Shown here: positions 43,473 through 53,263 of the stretch, piece by piece | How positions within the stretch are numbered: position 1 is the first letter of the stretch | Layout of the letters: the number at the start of each line of letters is the position of its first letter | NCBI RefSeq assembly: GCF_003441595.1 | Contig: NZ_CP031848.1 | Location: forward strand, 1,612,001-1,676,000 | DNA from: Marinobacter sp. Arc7-DN-1 | GTDB lineage: Bacteria; Pseudomonadota; Gammaproteobacteria; Pseudomonadales; Oleiphilaceae | DNA: 64,000 nucleotides | Direction of reading: 5' to 3' | Notes under the pieces: model-generated | What the model was told of the DNA's origin: nothing | Database searches by the model: none | What the model saw: the letters and a program-made list of their open reading frames with translations, nothing else | Position numbers and translations under genes: made by a program

Positions 43473-44495
43473 TCAGGCTCCCTCGGTTTTGCTGGCCTTT
43501 TCACCGGCCAGGCTTTTCCGGGCCTGATGCTCTCTTTCAGCCTTTTTCCGGGCCTTGCGCTCGGCAATGATGCGGGCCGCTTCACCGCCCACGTGGGCCT
43601 CGCCACGCTGCCCTGCCAGGCGCATCTGACGTTCACGCTCGGCGAACCGGGCCTTCTGCACTTCGGTCAGCGAGTCGACGCACTGGTGACAGCTGACTCC
43701 CGGCTCATACTCCGGACGCTCTTTGTCTTCCTCGGTAATCGGCCTGCGGCAGGCGTGGCACTGATCGTACTCGCCACGCTCCAGCCTGTGGTTGACGGTT
43801 ACCCGGTCATCAAACACGAAGCATTCTCCGCGCCACAGGCTCTGCTCTTCGGGTACCTCTTCCAGGTATTTCAGGATGCCACCCTTGAGGTGATACACCT
43901 CTTCAAAGCCCTGTTCCTTAAGGTATGCGGTGGATTTCTCACAACGGATACCGCCGGTGCAGAACATGGCCACCTTCCTGTGCTTCGATGGATCGAGATT
44001 CTGCTTCACGTATTCCGGGAATTCGCGGAAGGTCTCGGTGGCCGGATTGACGGCATTTTTAAAAGTGCCAATCTCGACTTCGTATTGATTACGGGTATCG
44101 ACAAGAACCACGTCCGGATCGGAGATCAGATTGTTCCACGCTTTCGGATCCACATACGTACCGACAATGCGCTTCGGATCAATCCCTTCCACGCCCATGG
44201 TGACAATTTCCTTCTTGAGCTTCACCTTGGTGCGTTTGAAGGGCTGGATATCAACAAAGGATTCCTTGTAGTCAATACCGTCAAAACGCTCATCGCCGGT
44301 AATCCAGGCTTTCACGGCATCAATGCCTTCTCGGCTGCCGGCGATGGTGCCGTTGATACCTTCCCTTGCCAGCAGCAGGGTGCCATGGACGTCTTGCTCC
44401 AGCATCAGGTCCAGCAGCGGCTGGCGGAGGGACTTGTAATCGTTCAGGACTGCGAACTTGTACAGTGCGCAGACAACAACGTTGTTGCTCATCAT
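43473..44495 (-). CDS. trhO: tRNA uridine(34) hydroxylase TrhO (YceA rhodanese)
   Basis: TrhO uses oxygen to form 5-hydroxyuridine at the wobble position of tRNAs. The 340-residue protein has an N-terminal acylphosphatase-like domain ([15 protein letters not shown]) and a rhodanese domain with the catalytic loop [13 protein letters not shown] cysteine-rich region ([12 protein letters not shown]) likely binds zinc, and a lysine/arginine-rich helical tail follows. Two adjacent ATG codons follow AGGAG. Confidence 0.92.
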   Translation of the reverse strand: MMSNNVVVCALYKFAVLNDYKSLRQPLLDLMLEQDVHGTLLLAREGINGTIAGSREGIDAVKAWITGDERFDGIDYKESFVDIQPFKRTKVKLKKEIVTMGVEGIDPKRIVGTYVDPKAWNNLISDPDVVLVDTRNQYEVEIGTFKNAVNPATETFREFPEYVKQNLDPSKHRKVAMFCTGGIRCEKSTAYLKEQGFEEVYHLKGGILKYLEEVPEEQSLWRGECFVFDDRVTVNHRLERGEYDQCHACRRPITEEDKERPEYEPGVSCHQCVDSLTEVQKARFAERERQMRLAGQRGEAHVGGEAARIIAERKARKKAEREHQARKSLAGEKASKTEGA

Positions 44496-44617
44496 TTTCT
44501 CCTGCGGGCCGGATCGTAAATCCGGAGCATGGGTTCGGGGTTATTCAAAGGCCGAAGCCTGAGAGGGCGCAGATTTTAACCAACTCAGGCTCACGATCAA
44601 GTGCGGGTTTTGCAGCA

Positions 44618-45349
44618 CTACTCGGCCTTGCTGGCAAGCTCGCGCTCCACAACAGCGGAAAGCTGCCCCCAGCCCGGCCGCGTCAGGCGGATATTATCCA
44701 CCAGAACGGTGGGTGTGCTGGTTACCCGAAGCTGCATGGCAACGCGGCGGCTTTGTTCTACGGCCTCGCGATGCAATTCGGTGGTCATACAGCGGCGGAA
44801 GCGCCGTTCTTCAAGGCCGAGGTCGCCGGCGTACCGGGTGAAGGTTGCCACCGGGTCGTTAGAGCCACTCCACTCGGTCTGGGAATCGTAGAGGCGATCG
44901 TGCATGGTCCAGTAGGCGCCCTGATCACCTGCACAGCGAGCAGCCTGGGCCGCGGGCATGGCGTTCTGGTGCTGCTGCAGCGGCAGATCGAAATAGACGA
45001 ACCGGACCTTGCCCTCATCCACGTACTCCTGCTTCAGCCGCTTGCTCGCCGAGGAGAAGTTGCCGCAGGCCGGACACTGATAGTCTGCAAACTCCCGCAC
45101 CACGACAGGAGCATCCTCCGGGCCCACTGAAACTCCGAACTGGTCCAACTGCGCCGGAAACGCCTCGGCATTGGCAGAAGCCACAGGCAGTTCGTCGGAG
45201 GTTGGCTCCGGTGCGGCGGTCAGGAACACCAACCCGAAAGCCACTGCGGCGACCACGAGCACACCGATGCCAATATAAAGCGGCTTGTTGGATTTTCCTT
45301 TTCGGGGAGGCGGTGCACCGGTTTGCTTGCGACGTTTTGCTTCACCCAT
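44618..45349 (-). CDS. membrane-anchored DsbA-family thioredoxin-fold protein
   Basis: A 243-residue protein with a basic N-terminus (MGEAKRRKQTG, KGKSNKP), one membrane helix (IGIGVLVVAAVAFGLVFL) and a periplasmic thioredoxin-like domain. The redox site is CPAC in FADYQCPACGNFS and the cis-proline loop is TSTPTVLVDN. Such anchored proteins act in disulfide exchange or cytochrome maturation; the partner is unknown. It lies 122 bp upstream of trhO on the same strand. Confidence 0.85.
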   Translation of the reverse strand: MGEAKRRKQTGAPPPRKGKSNKPLYIGIGVLVVAAVAFGLVFLTAAPEPTSDELPVASANAEAFPAQLDQFGVSVGPEDAPVVVREFADYQCPACGNFSSASKRLKQEYVDEGKVRFVYFDLPLQQHQNAMPAAQAARCAGDQGAYWTMHDRLYDSQTEWSGSNDPVATFTRYAGDLGLEERRFRRCMTTELHREAVEQSRRVAMQLRVTSTPTVLVDNIRLTRPGWGQLSAVVERELASKAE

Positions 45350-45476
45350 GATGGAGCTCCTTTTTGTGTTTCTGATTTTCCGGAATTAATTAGCTGGCGA
45401 CCGTTTTCAGAGCCAGCGTGGCACGCTAAGATCCTTTATATCCTACAAAAGTTCCAACAAAAACTAAGGAATCCTC

Positions 45477-46457
45477 ATGCCATTACCCGCATCCCTGCAA
45501 GACACGCTCACTCTGCCGCTGGTTGCCGCACCCATGTTTCTGATTTCCGGCCCGGAACTGGCGCTGGCCTGTTGCAAACAGGGCATTGTGGGAAGTTTTC
45601 CGGCCCTGAACCAGCGCACCAGTGAGGGTTTTGAGGGCTGGCTGGTCCAGATGAATGAAGAGCTGGACGCCTTCCGGACATTGCATCCGGGTCACAAGAC
45701 AGCGCCGTATGCGGTGAACCTGATTGTGCACCGGACCAATCCGCGCTGGCAGGCAGACCTTGAGCTGTGCGTGAAACACCAGGTGCCGATCATTATCACG
45801 TCACTGGGCGCGGCCAGCCAGGTGGTCGAAGCGGTGCACGGCTACGGCGGCGTGGTATTCCACGATGTGACCAACCAGAAACACGCACGGAAAGCGGCGC
45901 AAACCGGCGTCGATGGCATCATTGCGGTAGCGGCCGGCGCCGGCGGCCATGCCGGCACCATTAACCCGTTTGTACTGGTACACGAAATCCGTGAGGTGTT
46001 TGATGGCACCATCCTGCTGGCCGGCGGGCTGTCTCATGGCGAAGACCTGCTGGCTGTACAGGCCCTGGGTGCAGACCTGGCCTACATGGGTACCCGGTTT
46101 ATCAATACCACCGAATCCCAGGCGGAAGAGGCTTACCGGAGCATGATCATCGAGGCTGTTTCCGGCGACATTATCCACACACCGGCGGTGTCCGGTGTGC
46201 CCGCCAGCTTTATGCGGCAGAGCCTGGAGGCCGCCGGATTCCCCATGGACAAGCTGAACCAGGCGGGCGACATCAATTACGGAGAAAAGCTCAAACCCAT
46301 TGACGATGAAGCCATGGCCTGGAAAACCGTCTGGTCTGCTGGCCAGGGCGTCAGCCAGATCCACGACGTGCTGAGTGTCGCGGATCTGGTGAAACGACTG
46401 AGCGAGGAATACCAAAACGCCCGGGCCTGGCTAGTGTCATCTCCCCCGGCCCTCTGA
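45477..46457 (+). CDS. nitronate monooxygenase
   Basis: An FMN-dependent TIM-barrel enzyme that oxidises nitronates such as propionate 3-nitronate. The 326-residue protein shows LPLVAAPMFLISGPELALA at the start, VHRTNPRWQADLELC, and the FMN/active-site GAGGHAGTINPF with the catalytic histidine. ILLAGGLSHGEDLLAVQALGAD in shorter pieces forms the phosphate-binding part. AAGGA precedes the ATG. It stands alone, next to the ISL3 transposase. Confidence 0.9.
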   Translation: MPLPASLQDTLTLPLVAAPMFLISGPELALACCKQGIVGSFPALNQRTSEGFEGWLVQMNEELDAFRTLHPGHKTAPYAVNLIVHRTNPRWQADLELCVKHQVPIIITSLGAASQVVEAVHGYGGVVFHDVTNQKHARKAAQTGVDGIIAVAAGAGGHAGTINPFVLVHEIREVFDGTILLAGGLSHGEDLLAVQALGADLAYMGTRFINTTESQAEEAYRSMIIEAVSGDIIHTPAVSGVPASFMRQSLEAAGFPMDKLNQAGDINYGEKLKPIDDEAMAWKTVWSAGQGVSQIHDVLSVADLVKRLSEEYQNARAWLVSSPPAL

Positions 46458-46558
46458 TGGCGACGGAAATCATCACGATTTATTGTCAGGGCATGAATAC
46501 TGTTGGGAGCTATGAGTTCGCCTTCAAATTCAGGGTATCTGCATTTCGTGATTGATCC

Positions 46559-46574
46559 GGGGTCAGATGGCCCC
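46559..46574. repeat. partial GGGGTCAGATGG palindrome, copy R4
   Basis: GGGGTCAGATGG followed by CCCC, a half unit of the R family. It contains the stop codon of the ISL3 transposase. Confidence 0.5.
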
Positions 46575-47903
46575 ATCCTCGATCAGCTTCACCAGTGTTG
46601 ATAGATCGGCCCCGTAGTTGACCCCCTTCTCCTCCGGTTCCGGCCTTGTGAAGCTGATACTCTTCCTCATCATCACCCCACCAAATCCGGTATCCTGTGG
46701 CGGCTGACGCTTGCGCTTGAAGTTCGGGCGCTTGACCTTGTGAGCCCCCTCCGAGAAAAGGATTTTGACTCTCAAGGCCTCAAAGCTATAGCCACGACCC
46801 AGGCGATTCATCACCCGAATGAGGTTGTTCAGGCTCTCAGTGTAGGCATTGGTAATGGCGTGATCGAAGTAGGCGAAAATGTGCGGATGCCAGTTATCCA
46901 TCGCCCTGACCAGTGGGTAAAACGCCTCGCGCACCTCCGGCACCAGGTTGTCCCTCCAGATGGCATAGGCTCGCTCTGCATCGGCACGGGTATCCATGTC
47001 CCAGATACCGTAGAACGCCTCTTTGGCATCGTAGGCAGCCTCCAGCATCGGGTAGTTGGCCGTCCAGCCCGAGAGCTTGAGGTATTCCTTGTCGGTGAGT
47101 TCGTTACGGCGCTTGAGCAGCACGAAGCGGTCGTGCATCAGTCCCCGGCGTTCTTTGGTGGTGAGTTCGGCACGCTGGGCCTTGCGGATCGTATCCAGGG
47201 CCTCATTCGCCATCCTGACCACATGAAACTTGTCGATCACGATGGTCGCCTGTGGCATCAGAGCCTCCACCGCCTCTCGGTAAGGGTTCCACATATCCAT
47301 CGCCACATATTGCACCTTCTCGCGCCCCTGCATGGTCTGGAAGTGGCCCATGACCGTCTTCTTGGTGCGGTCGCGCAGAACCTCGACCGCCGTGTTGTGC
47401 TCAATGTTGGAGATAATGCAGCGGGGTTTCTTGATGATGTGGATTTCGTCAATGCCCATCCACTTCGGCACCTCGAAGCAAACCGTGCGCTCCAGCTCGT
47501 TGATGTAGTCGCGGAAGACGTTTTTGACGGTGTTCTCAGCCAATCCCACCTCATCGGCCAGGTGCGCGAAGGGGCGTTTGATGGCCTGCTTGCCCACCCA
47601 ATCGACCAGGCGTGCGGTCATCAGTCGCTTCTCATCGACATCCGGTAGACGCTCGTAGAAGGTCTTTCCGCACTGGCGGCAGCGATAGCGCCTGGTATCG
47701 ACATAGATACCGACACGTTTTCCGTGCATGGGCAGGTCGCGGATCAACTGCTCACGGCGTCCGAACCCGACAATCTCTCTGTGGCCGCAATGCTGGCAGG
47801 CGGATGGGTGCTTCGTTGCCCCGGCCCAGATGTGGTAGTCGTGGTCGTCTTCCTCGATGCTGGCGATAGTGTAGGAGGGAAGATTCAGAATATTGCGAGG
47901 CAT
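46563..47903 (-). mobile_element. ISL3-family transposase
   Basis: A 446-residue complete transposase. The N-terminal zinc-finger region has CQHCGHRE and YRCRQCGKTF, followed by a helix-turn-helix (LADEVGLAENTVKNVFRDY). The DDE domain shows MGIDEIHIIKKPR, VAMDMWNPYREAV and ITNAYTESLNNLIRVMNRLGRGY. No clear terminal inverted repeats or target duplication are visible, so the element edges are not called. It is the last gene of a minus-strand run that includes mntA-hepT. Confidence 0.92.
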
Positions 47904-47915
47904 GTTATTCGTGGG

Positions 47916-48167
47916 TCACAGCAGACTCTCCACGCATTCAAAACACCGGCAATCTGCTGCGTGTATCTCTATGGCATTCGTGCTTTTGGTGGCAACTTCA
48001 AAGAACGGCACTTCACTATTGTCCGTTTCTGCAACCCACATACCTTTCGCCGTTGACCAAACAATTGAATGCGGTTCTTGATCAATCATGATGGTATCGT
48101 GCTCATAGAGGTCGTTCCCGTTGGTATCCTCGAACCCAGTGAACAACTCCAGATCGACGGTTTCCAT
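47916..48167 (-). CDS. small YopX-like protein
   Basis: The ATG at 48167, five bases after the stop of the zinc-ribbon gene, gives 83 residues beginning METVDLELFTGFEDTNGNDL. The LFTGxxDxNGxxLYExDxI pattern and the following GMWV/SEVPFFEV strands resemble YopX proteins of Gram-positive phages, a small beta-rich family of unknown role. It carries CRCFEC near the C-terminus. Twelve bases separate it from the transposase start. Confidence 0.6.
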   Translation of the reverse strand: METVDLELFTGFEDTNGNDLYEHDTIMIDQEPHSIVWSTAKGMWVAETDNSEVPFFEVATKSTNAIEIHAADCRCFECVESLL

Positions 48168-48172
48168 GCTGT

Positions 48173-48352
48173 TTACCGCTGTGCAACCCTGTTGAAGTTG
48201 AAACCACAAAACGGGCAGGTGCCGTCAATGCGTGAACGTGTGCGGTAGCGTTTGCAGGTTGAGCGATAGCAGGTGACGCTCTGGCTCTTACTTGGATGCC
48301 ATTTTTGGCGAGGCGGAGAAACGGCTTGGCTTTGTTTGTCGGCGATACTCAT
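48173..48352 (-). CDS. 59-residue zinc-ribbon protein coupled to hepT
   Basis: A short gene whose ATG overlaps the hepT stop (ATGA). It encodes MSIADKQSQAVSPP, then a basic middle (CKRYRTRSRIDG) and CPFCGFNFNRVAQR. Four cysteines (C28, C33, C46, C49; spacing C-x4-C-x12-C-x2-C) suggest one zinc site. Basic residues between them suggest nucleic-acid binding. It ends five bases before the YopX-like gene. The coupling to hepT on one side and yopX on the other supports it as a real gene. Confidence 0.6.
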   Translation of the reverse strand: MSIADKQSQAVSPPRQKWHPSKSQSVTCYRSTCKRYRTRSRIDGTCPFCGFNFNRVAQR

Positions 48353-48735
48353 GGGGATGGAGATGCCCCCGGATAATTGAGGAATTGAATTACCTCCCCA
48401 ACCTGCACTTCCAATTCCGGCAAATCTCTCTCGACAGTCCTCCAGACCACATCCAGATCGACTTTGAAGTACCCATGCGCCAAGGCATTTCGCGTGCCGT
48501 AAGCCGCTTTGAGGGGAAAATCTGGATGCTTTATCGCAAAGTCAGGGAAATGACGTTGGATACTACCTGCCGCCTCACCGATGATCTCCAGGTTGCGGAT
48601 CACTGCATCCTGTTTCTCTTCATTAACAAGGAACCCGACTTGATCAATGTCCTGGAGATAGCGCTGAATACGACCGATAGCCTGCTGGATGTGCCCAAGG
48701 TAGTCTCTCAGGGCGAGTTCATCCCGACGACTCAT
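48349..48735 (-). CDS. hepT: HEPN toxin HepT (DUF86)
   Basis: HepT is the RNase-type HEPN toxin of the MntA-HepT system. The 128-residue protein shows the helical DUF86 body (LEIIGEAAGSIQ) and the catalytic R-x4-H-x-Y motif as R82-NALA-H87-G-Y89. In studied systems MntA AMPylates that tyrosine, which is present here. The start overlaps the mntA stop (ATGA), and its own stop overlaps the zinc-ribbon gene. Confidence 0.92.
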   Translation of the reverse strand: MSRRDELALRDYLGHIQQAIGRIQRYLQDIDQVGFLVNEEKQDAVIRNLEIIGEAAGSIQRHFPDFAIKHPDFPLKAAYGTRNALAHGYFKVDLDVVWRTVERDLPELEVQVGEVIQFLNYPGASPSP

Positions 48736-49022
48736 ACAGCCCGAGCCTCATTGAGCACTTCCATTTTCCACCTGTCAGGCAGCGCAGCGGGAGTCAGTAC
48801 ATCAACCTCTACTCCGAGGAGTTCAGTCAGCTCTGTGCGAATAGCACCAACATCGAAGAGGGAGGTTTCCTCCGTGGTGTCGATGAGGATGTCCAGATCG
48901 CTTGCATCCGTATCCTGTCCGTGGAGGACGGAACCGAAGATACGCGGGTTTTTGGCATGATGCCGCTCCACGATCTGCCGTATGGCATCACGGTGCTGTT
49001 GATATGCGGTAGATGGCTTCAT
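48732..49022 (-). CDS. mntA: minimal nucleotidyltransferase antitoxin MntA
   Basis: A 96-residue DNA polymerase beta-like nucleotidyltransferase. The GSx10DxD motif is G30-S31 to D42-L-D44 with the third acidic residue D48, all present. It neutralises HepT by AMPylation in characterised pairs. First gene of a four-gene coupled run (mntA-hepT-zinc ribbon-yopX). Confidence 0.92.
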   Translation of the reverse strand: MKPSTAYQQHRDAIRQIVERHHAKNPRIFGSVLHGQDTDASDLDILIDTTEETSLFDVGAIRTELTELLGVEVDVLTPAALPDRWKMEVLNEARAV

Positions 49023-49120
49023 ACAGAGGCCCTCATTGGTACTCAGATAGCCTAACTTTAGGGCATCTAGTGTCCGCCGTCAATCACGTATTGCGTTTTT
49101 GCGCCATAGTTACGGCATAG

Positions 49121-49186
49121 TTACGGCATTTGAATCGAGCAGAGGAAATCTACGCCGAGATTCAGGCGCTGGAGGAGAAGAAATAG
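49121..49186 (+). pseudogene. possible 3' remnant of a lost gene
   Basis: The frame RHLNRAEEIYAEIQALEEKK ends in TAG but has no start. It resembles helical C-termini such as those of HsdM-type methylases. A tandem 11-bp repeat CATAGTTACGG lies directly upstream (49105-49126). Low confidence. Confidence 0.3.
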
Positions 49187-49198
49187 CCGGGGGAGCCT

Positions 49199-49543
49199 TT
49201 ACTCCCCCATCAACTGCCTGATCCGATGGTTGAGCCGCGCCACTTCCCGGCGCATTTCCTCAACCTCATCGAGCAACTCCAGAGACATCGCGAGGCCGGG
49301 CAGATTCATTTTCAGATCCCGTTGCAGTCTTTGGGCTTTGCGCAACCGGTTTAGGGCCGCGACATCGAACTGCCATTGCCGGGCCTCCGGGGAGTCCTCC
49401 AGTGGCGCAATGATGCCGTAGTCAACCAGTTTGATAACAAACTCGGCATGGCATTCGCCGCGTTCGCAGATTTCACGCAGGGTGAAGGTGCTGCCATCCT
49501 GGTCGAACACCTCTACCGTCAGAATATGGTCTTGCTTGTTCAT
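49199..49543 (-). CDS. cbpM: chaperone modulator CbpM
   Basis: A MerR-like helical modulator that binds and inhibits the J domain of CbpA. The 114 residues include TFTLREICERGECHAEFV, LVDYGIIAPL and QWQFDVAALNRLRKAQRLQ, followed by a coiled-coil end (LLDEVEEMRREVARLNHRI). It lies 13 bp downstream of cbpA, the usual arrangement. Confidence 0.9.
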   Translation of the reverse strand: MNKQDHILTVEVFDQDGSTFTLREICERGECHAEFVIKLVDYGIIAPLEDSPEARQWQFDVAALNRLRKAQRLQRDLKMNLPGLAMSLELLDEVEEMRREVARLNHRIRQLMGE

Positions 49544-49556
49544 CCCTTACTCCCGC

Positions 49557-50528
49557 TCACACGTGAAGCCTGCTGCGTGGATTGAAGTTTTTCTCTGCCT
49601 CGGCCAACTGGGCATAGAGCTTTTCAGCCTCCGGGCTGTGTTTCTCAGGCATGGCCACCTGAAGAACGACGATCTGGTCGCCCGGATGTTTGCCCGGGAA
49701 GCCTTTGCCCTTGAGCCTGAGCTTACGGCCGCTGGTGGAGCCCTTCGGGACTTTGACATTCACCTTGGAGCCAACCGTTGGCACAGTCACCGTTGCACCC
49801 AGAGCCGCCTCCCAGGGCGCCACGGGCACGGTAACCATGACATCGCGGCCTTCAATGGTGAAATGCGGATGCGGCGCGAACTCCACCTCGATGAACAGAT
49901 CGCCAGGCTCACCGCCGCCAATACCCGGAGCACCCTGACCTTTCAGGCGGATATGCTGCCCCTCGCGCATGCCGGCGGGGATCTTCACTTTCAGGGTTTT
50001 CTGCCTCGGAATAACCCGGCCATGCGGGTCGGCTTCGTGCACGGTAAACGACACCTGCTTGTCGCAGCCATGGAAGGCTTCTTCCAGGAACAGGGCGATC
50101 CTGGCATGGACATCTTCACCGCGCATTTTCATGTTCTGGCGGAAACCTCCACTATCAGAACCACCGGAGAACCCACCCCGGCGACGGCCTCCGAAGATCT
50201 CCTCGAAGAAATCGCTGAACTGGCGGGCATCGGCCTCAGTATAGCCACCGCCGCCAAAACCGGATGCGCTCTGCCATCCGGGTGGCGGCTCGAAAGAACC
50301 ATCAGCCTTGGCGCCGTACTTGCGCAGCTGATCGTATTCCGCCCGCTTCTCTGGGTCTTTCAATACTTCGTAGGCCTCACCAAGATCCTTGAACCTGGTG
50401 TCGGCGTCCTTTTCCTTGCTGACATCCGGATGATACTTCCGGGCCAGCTTCCGGTAAGCCTTTTTGATCTCCTCGGAGGAGGCAGACTCGCTCACACCGA
50501 GCACGGCGTAATAGTCTTTGAAGTCCAT
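49557..50528 (-). CDS. cbpA: curved DNA-binding protein CbpA (DnaJ class)
   Basis: A DnaJ-type co-chaperone of 323 residues starting MDFKDYYAVLG (GAGGA upstream). The J domain contains YHPDVSKEKD with the HPD tripeptide, followed by a glycine-rich linker (RRRGGFSGGSDSGGF) and two C-terminal substrate domains (GGGEPGDLFIEVEF, LRLKGKGFPGKHPGDQIV). There is no zinc-finger domain, so it is CbpA rather than DnaJ. Operon with cbpM. Confidence 0.93.
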   Translation of the reverse strand: MDFKDYYAVLGVSESASSEEIKKAYRKLARKYHPDVSKEKDADTRFKDLGEAYEVLKDPEKRAEYDQLRKYGAKADGSFEPPPGWQSASGFGGGGYTEADARQFSDFFEEIFGGRRRGGFSGGSDSGGFRQNMKMRGEDVHARIALFLEEAFHGCDKQVSFTVHEADPHGRVIPRQKTLKVKIPAGMREGQHIRLKGQGAPGIGGGEPGDLFIEVEFAPHPHFTIEGRDVMVTVPVAPWEAALGATVTVPTVGSKVNVKVPKGSTSGRKLRLKGKGFPGKHPGDQIVVLQVAMPEKHSPEAEKLYAQLAEAEKNFNPRSRLHV

Positions 50529-50734
50529 TCTGGTCCTCACCGCTGGTTAATCTGCTGAGCGAATTGCTCGTATACTAACCACTATATTTGATGAGGTTCG
50601 GGAAATTACAAGGGTGGGGTTGTTCTTACTTGAGGTGGATCAGGGTTTGGGGTGGACACTGGAGGTTGGCAGAGCCAGACCACCTGGGCGCCACCCTGAA
50701 GCCATCAGGCTACAAGACGGCGCACTCCAAGGGC

Positions 50735-51799
50735 TTACTTGACCTTCGGATCCAGCTCACCGGAGGCATACCGCTCAAACATGCGCTCCAGGTTGACCGG
50801 TTTGATCTTGCTGGCGTTGCCGGCACAACCGAAGGCTTCGTAGCGTGCGATGCACACGTCGGTCATGGCCTTCATGGTTTCCTTGAGGAATTTGCGCGGG
50901 TCAAACTCCGCCGGGTTTTCGCTCAGGAAGCGACGGACGGCACCGGTGCTTGCCAGGCGCAGGTCGGTGTCGATGTTGACCTTGCGCACGCCGTGCTTGA
51001 TACCTTCCACGATTTCTTCAACCGGGACACCGTAGGTTTCCGGGATCTCGCCGCCGTATTCGTTGATGATCTTCAGCCACTCCTGGGGTACGGAGCTGGA
51101 GCCGTGCATGACCAGATGGGTGTCCGGGATACGGGCGTGGATGGCTTTGATCTGGTCGATAGCCAGGATGTCGCCTGTGGGCGGACGGGTAAACTTGTAG
51201 GCGCCGTGGCTGGTACCGATGGCGATGGCCAGGGCGTCCACGTGGGTCTTCTTGACGAAATCCGCGGCTTCTTCCGGGTCGGTCAGCATCTGGCTGTGGT
51301 CCAGGGTGCCTTCGGCGCCGATGCCGTCTTCTTCACCGGCCTGGCCGGTTTCCAGGGAGCCGAGGCAGCCCAGTTCGCCTTCTACGGAGACGCCACAGGC
51401 GTGGGCCATTTCAACGGTGCGGCGGGTGACGTCAACGTTGTAGTCGTAGTCGGTCGGGGTTTTGCCGTCTTCACCGAGGGAGCCGTCCATCATCACGGAG
51501 CTGAAGCCCAGTTGGATGGAGCGCTGGCACACGGAGGGGCTGGTGCCGTGGTCCTGGTGCATGACCACCGGGATGTGCGGGAATTCTTCGATGGCCGCGA
51601 GGATCAGGTGGCGCAGGAAGGGGGCGCCGGCGTATTTGCGGGCACCGGCAGAGGCCTGGACAATCACCGGGGAGTCGGTTTTGTCGGCGGCTTCCATGAT
51701 GGCGCGCATCTGTTCCAGGTTGTTGACGTTAAAGGCTGGCACACCGTAACCATGCTCGGCGGCGTGATCCAGCATTTGCCGCATCGAAATCAGGGCCAT
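50735..51799 (-). CDS. fba: fructose-bisphosphate aldolase, class II
   Basis: A zinc-dependent aldolase that cleaves fructose-1,6-bisphosphate; 354 residues of the CbbA/FbaA-like type. It opens [24 protein letters not shown] and has the zinc-ligand motif [10 protein letters not shown], the SVMMDGSL segment and [14 protein letters not shown]. It is downstream of pgk on the same strand, separated by a long hairpin element, as part of a gluconeogenic/glycolytic gene group (tktA-epd-pgk-fba). Confidence 0.95.
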   Translation of the reverse strand: MALISMRQMLDHAAEHGYGVPAFNVNNLEQMRAIMEAADKTDSPVIVQASAGARKYAGAPFLRHLILAAIEEFPHIPVVMHQDHGTSPSVCQRSIQLGFSSVMMDGSLGEDGKTPTDYDYNVDVTRRTVEMAHACGVSVEGELGCLGSLETGQAGEEDGIGAEGTLDHSQMLTDPEEAADFVKKTHVDALAIAIGTSHGAYKFTRPPTGDILAIDQIKAIHARIPDTHLVMHGSSSVPQEWLKIINEYGGEIPETYGVPVEEIVEGIKHGVRKVNIDTDLRLASTGAVRRFLSENPAEFDPRKFLKETMKAMTDVCIARYEAFGCAGNASKIKPVNLERMFERYASGELDPKVK

Positions 51800-51882
51800 G
51801 GGTCGTCTCCTTCATTTGGACTTTGGATGTTTGAATTCTGTTTTGGTGCAGACTTTGGTCGTCAGACGTTGGAGTCTGCTGC

Positions 51883-51987
51883 GGCAGGTGGGGACCGCTT
51901 TTCGGGACACGCTGTGAATACGTCCGTGTACGCTTGACTGCAGCATCCATGCTGCAGACAGTCCCGGAAAGCGGTCCCCCACCTGCC
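51883..51987. repeat. variable-arm long hairpin H5 (pgk-fba gap)
   Basis: Arms 51883-51908 and 51961-51987 are inverted copies differing by one base change and one inserted base. The 52-bp core has ACGCTGTGAATACGTCCGTG (the reverse complement of the H2 core) and CTGCAGCATCCATGCTGCAG. It lies between co-directional pgk and fba. Confidence 0.88.
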
Positions 51988-52037
51988 TTGCGATTCTGAC
52001 CTTATTGCTAGCCTCAGTCAGAACCGCATCTATTTGT

Positions 52038-53198
52038 TCACTCTCCGCGCTCTTCCAGTACCGCTACCGCCGGCAGTGTTTTGCCTTCGACGAACTCAAG
52101 GAAGGCGCCACCGCCGGTGGAGATGTAGGAGATTCTGTCAGCAACGCCGTACTTGTCAACGGCGGCGACGGTGTCACCACCGCCGGCCAGGGAGAAGGCG
52201 TTGCTTTCGGCGATGGCCAGAGCGAGTGCTTTGGTGCCATTGCCGAACTGGTCAAATTCGAAAACGCCGACCGGGCCGTTCCAGAGGATGGTTTTGGCGT
52301 TTTTCAGTACGTCGGCGAACTTGCCAGCGGTTTCCGGGCCGACGTCGAGGATCATGTCGTCGTCGCTGACGTCGGAGATGTTCTTGGTGGTGGCGGTGGC
52401 GGTTTCGGCGAATTCGCTGGCTACCACTACGTCGACCGGCAGAGGGATTTCAACGCGGGAGGCAATGTCCTTGGCGGTGTCGATCAGGTCGTGCTCGCAC
52501 AAGGATTTACCGACCGGGTGACCCGCTGCGGCCAGGAAGGTATTGGCGATGCCGCCGCCAACGATGATCTGGTCGCAGACTTTTTCCAGGGCGTTGAGTA
52601 CATCCAGCTTGGTGGAGACCTTGGAGCCGCCAACGATGGCAACGACGGGCTTGGCCGGGTTGTCCAGGGCTTTGCCGAGGGCATCCAGTTCAGCGGCCAA
52701 CAGCGGGCCGGCGCAGGCTTCGGGGGCGAATCTTGCCACACCGTGGGTGGAGGCCTGGGCGCGGTGGGCGGTGCCGAAGGCATCCATTACGTAGACGTCG
52801 CACAGGGCGGCGTACTTCTTTGCGAGGTCTTCGTTGTCTTTCTTTTCGCCTTTGTTGAAGCGGACGTTTTCAAACAGGACCACTTCGCCATCGGCGACTT
52901 CAACGCCGTCCAGGTAGTCCTTGATCAGGCGCACTTCCTGGCCCAGCACCCTGGAGAGATGGTCAGCGACGGGCTTCATGGAGGAGGCTTCGTCGTACAC
53001 GCCTTCTTCCGGGCGCCCCAGGTGTGACATCAGCATGACCCTGGCGCCGGCGTCTTTGGCGGCCTTGATGGTCGGTAGTGACGCGCGGATGCGGGCGTCG
53101 CTGGAGACCTTGCCATCCTTGACCGGCACGTTCAGGTCTTCGCGGATCAGCACCCGCTTGCCGGCGAGGTTGAGGTCGGTCATTTTCTTGATGGCCAT
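52038..53198 (-). CDS. pgk: phosphoglycerate kinase
   Basis: Transfers phosphate between 1,3-bisphosphoglycerate and ADP. The start at 53198 ([20 protein letters not shown]) follows AGGGAAG. 386 residues. Signatures include [40 protein letters not shown] and the C-terminal [13 protein letters not shown] nucleotide loop. Between epd and fba in the central carbon gene group. Confidence 0.96.
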   Translation of the reverse strand: MAIKKMTDLNLAGKRVLIREDLNVPVKDGKVSSDARIRASLPTIKAAKDAGARVMLMSHLGRPEEGVYDEASSMKPVADHLSRVLGQEVRLIKDYLDGVEVADGEVVLFENVRFNKGEKKDNEDLAKKYAALCDVYVMDAFGTAHRAQASTHGVARFAPEACAGPLLAAELDALGKALDNPAKPVVAIVGGSKVSTKLDVLNALEKVCDQIIVGGGIANTFLAAAGHPVGKSLCEHDLIDTAKDIASRVEIPLPVDVVVASEFAETATATTKNISDVSDDDMILDVGPETAGKFADVLKNAKTILWNGPVGVFEFDQFGNGTKALALAIAESNAFSLAGGGDTVAAVDKYGVADRISYISTGGGAFLEFVEGKTLPAVAVLEERGE

Positions 53199-53235
53199 AA
53201 CGTTCTTCCCTAAGTCTGTGTGAACACGTGAACAT

Positions 53236-53263
53236 GGGTCTGCCCCCATACGGGGTCAGACCC
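53236..53263. repeat. GGGGTCAGACCCC hairpin, copy R5, overlapping the epd stop
   Basis: GGGTCTG pairs with CAGACCC and CCCC with GGGG around a 4-nt loop. The minus-strand epd frame ends inside it (codons for G-V then TGA). On the plus strand it is followed by a T-run. Confidence 0.65.

Noticed and set aside
46563..47903. Full insertion sequence with defined ends
   Set aside because: No convincing terminal inverted repeats or target-site duplication could be found by eye, so only the transposase gene is called.
50541..50734. Eighth variable-arm hairpin after fba
   Set aside because: A CAGGGT/ACCCTG pairing with partial inner GGTGG/CCACC is present, but the arms are short and broken and the core lacks the ATCCATG-type centres.
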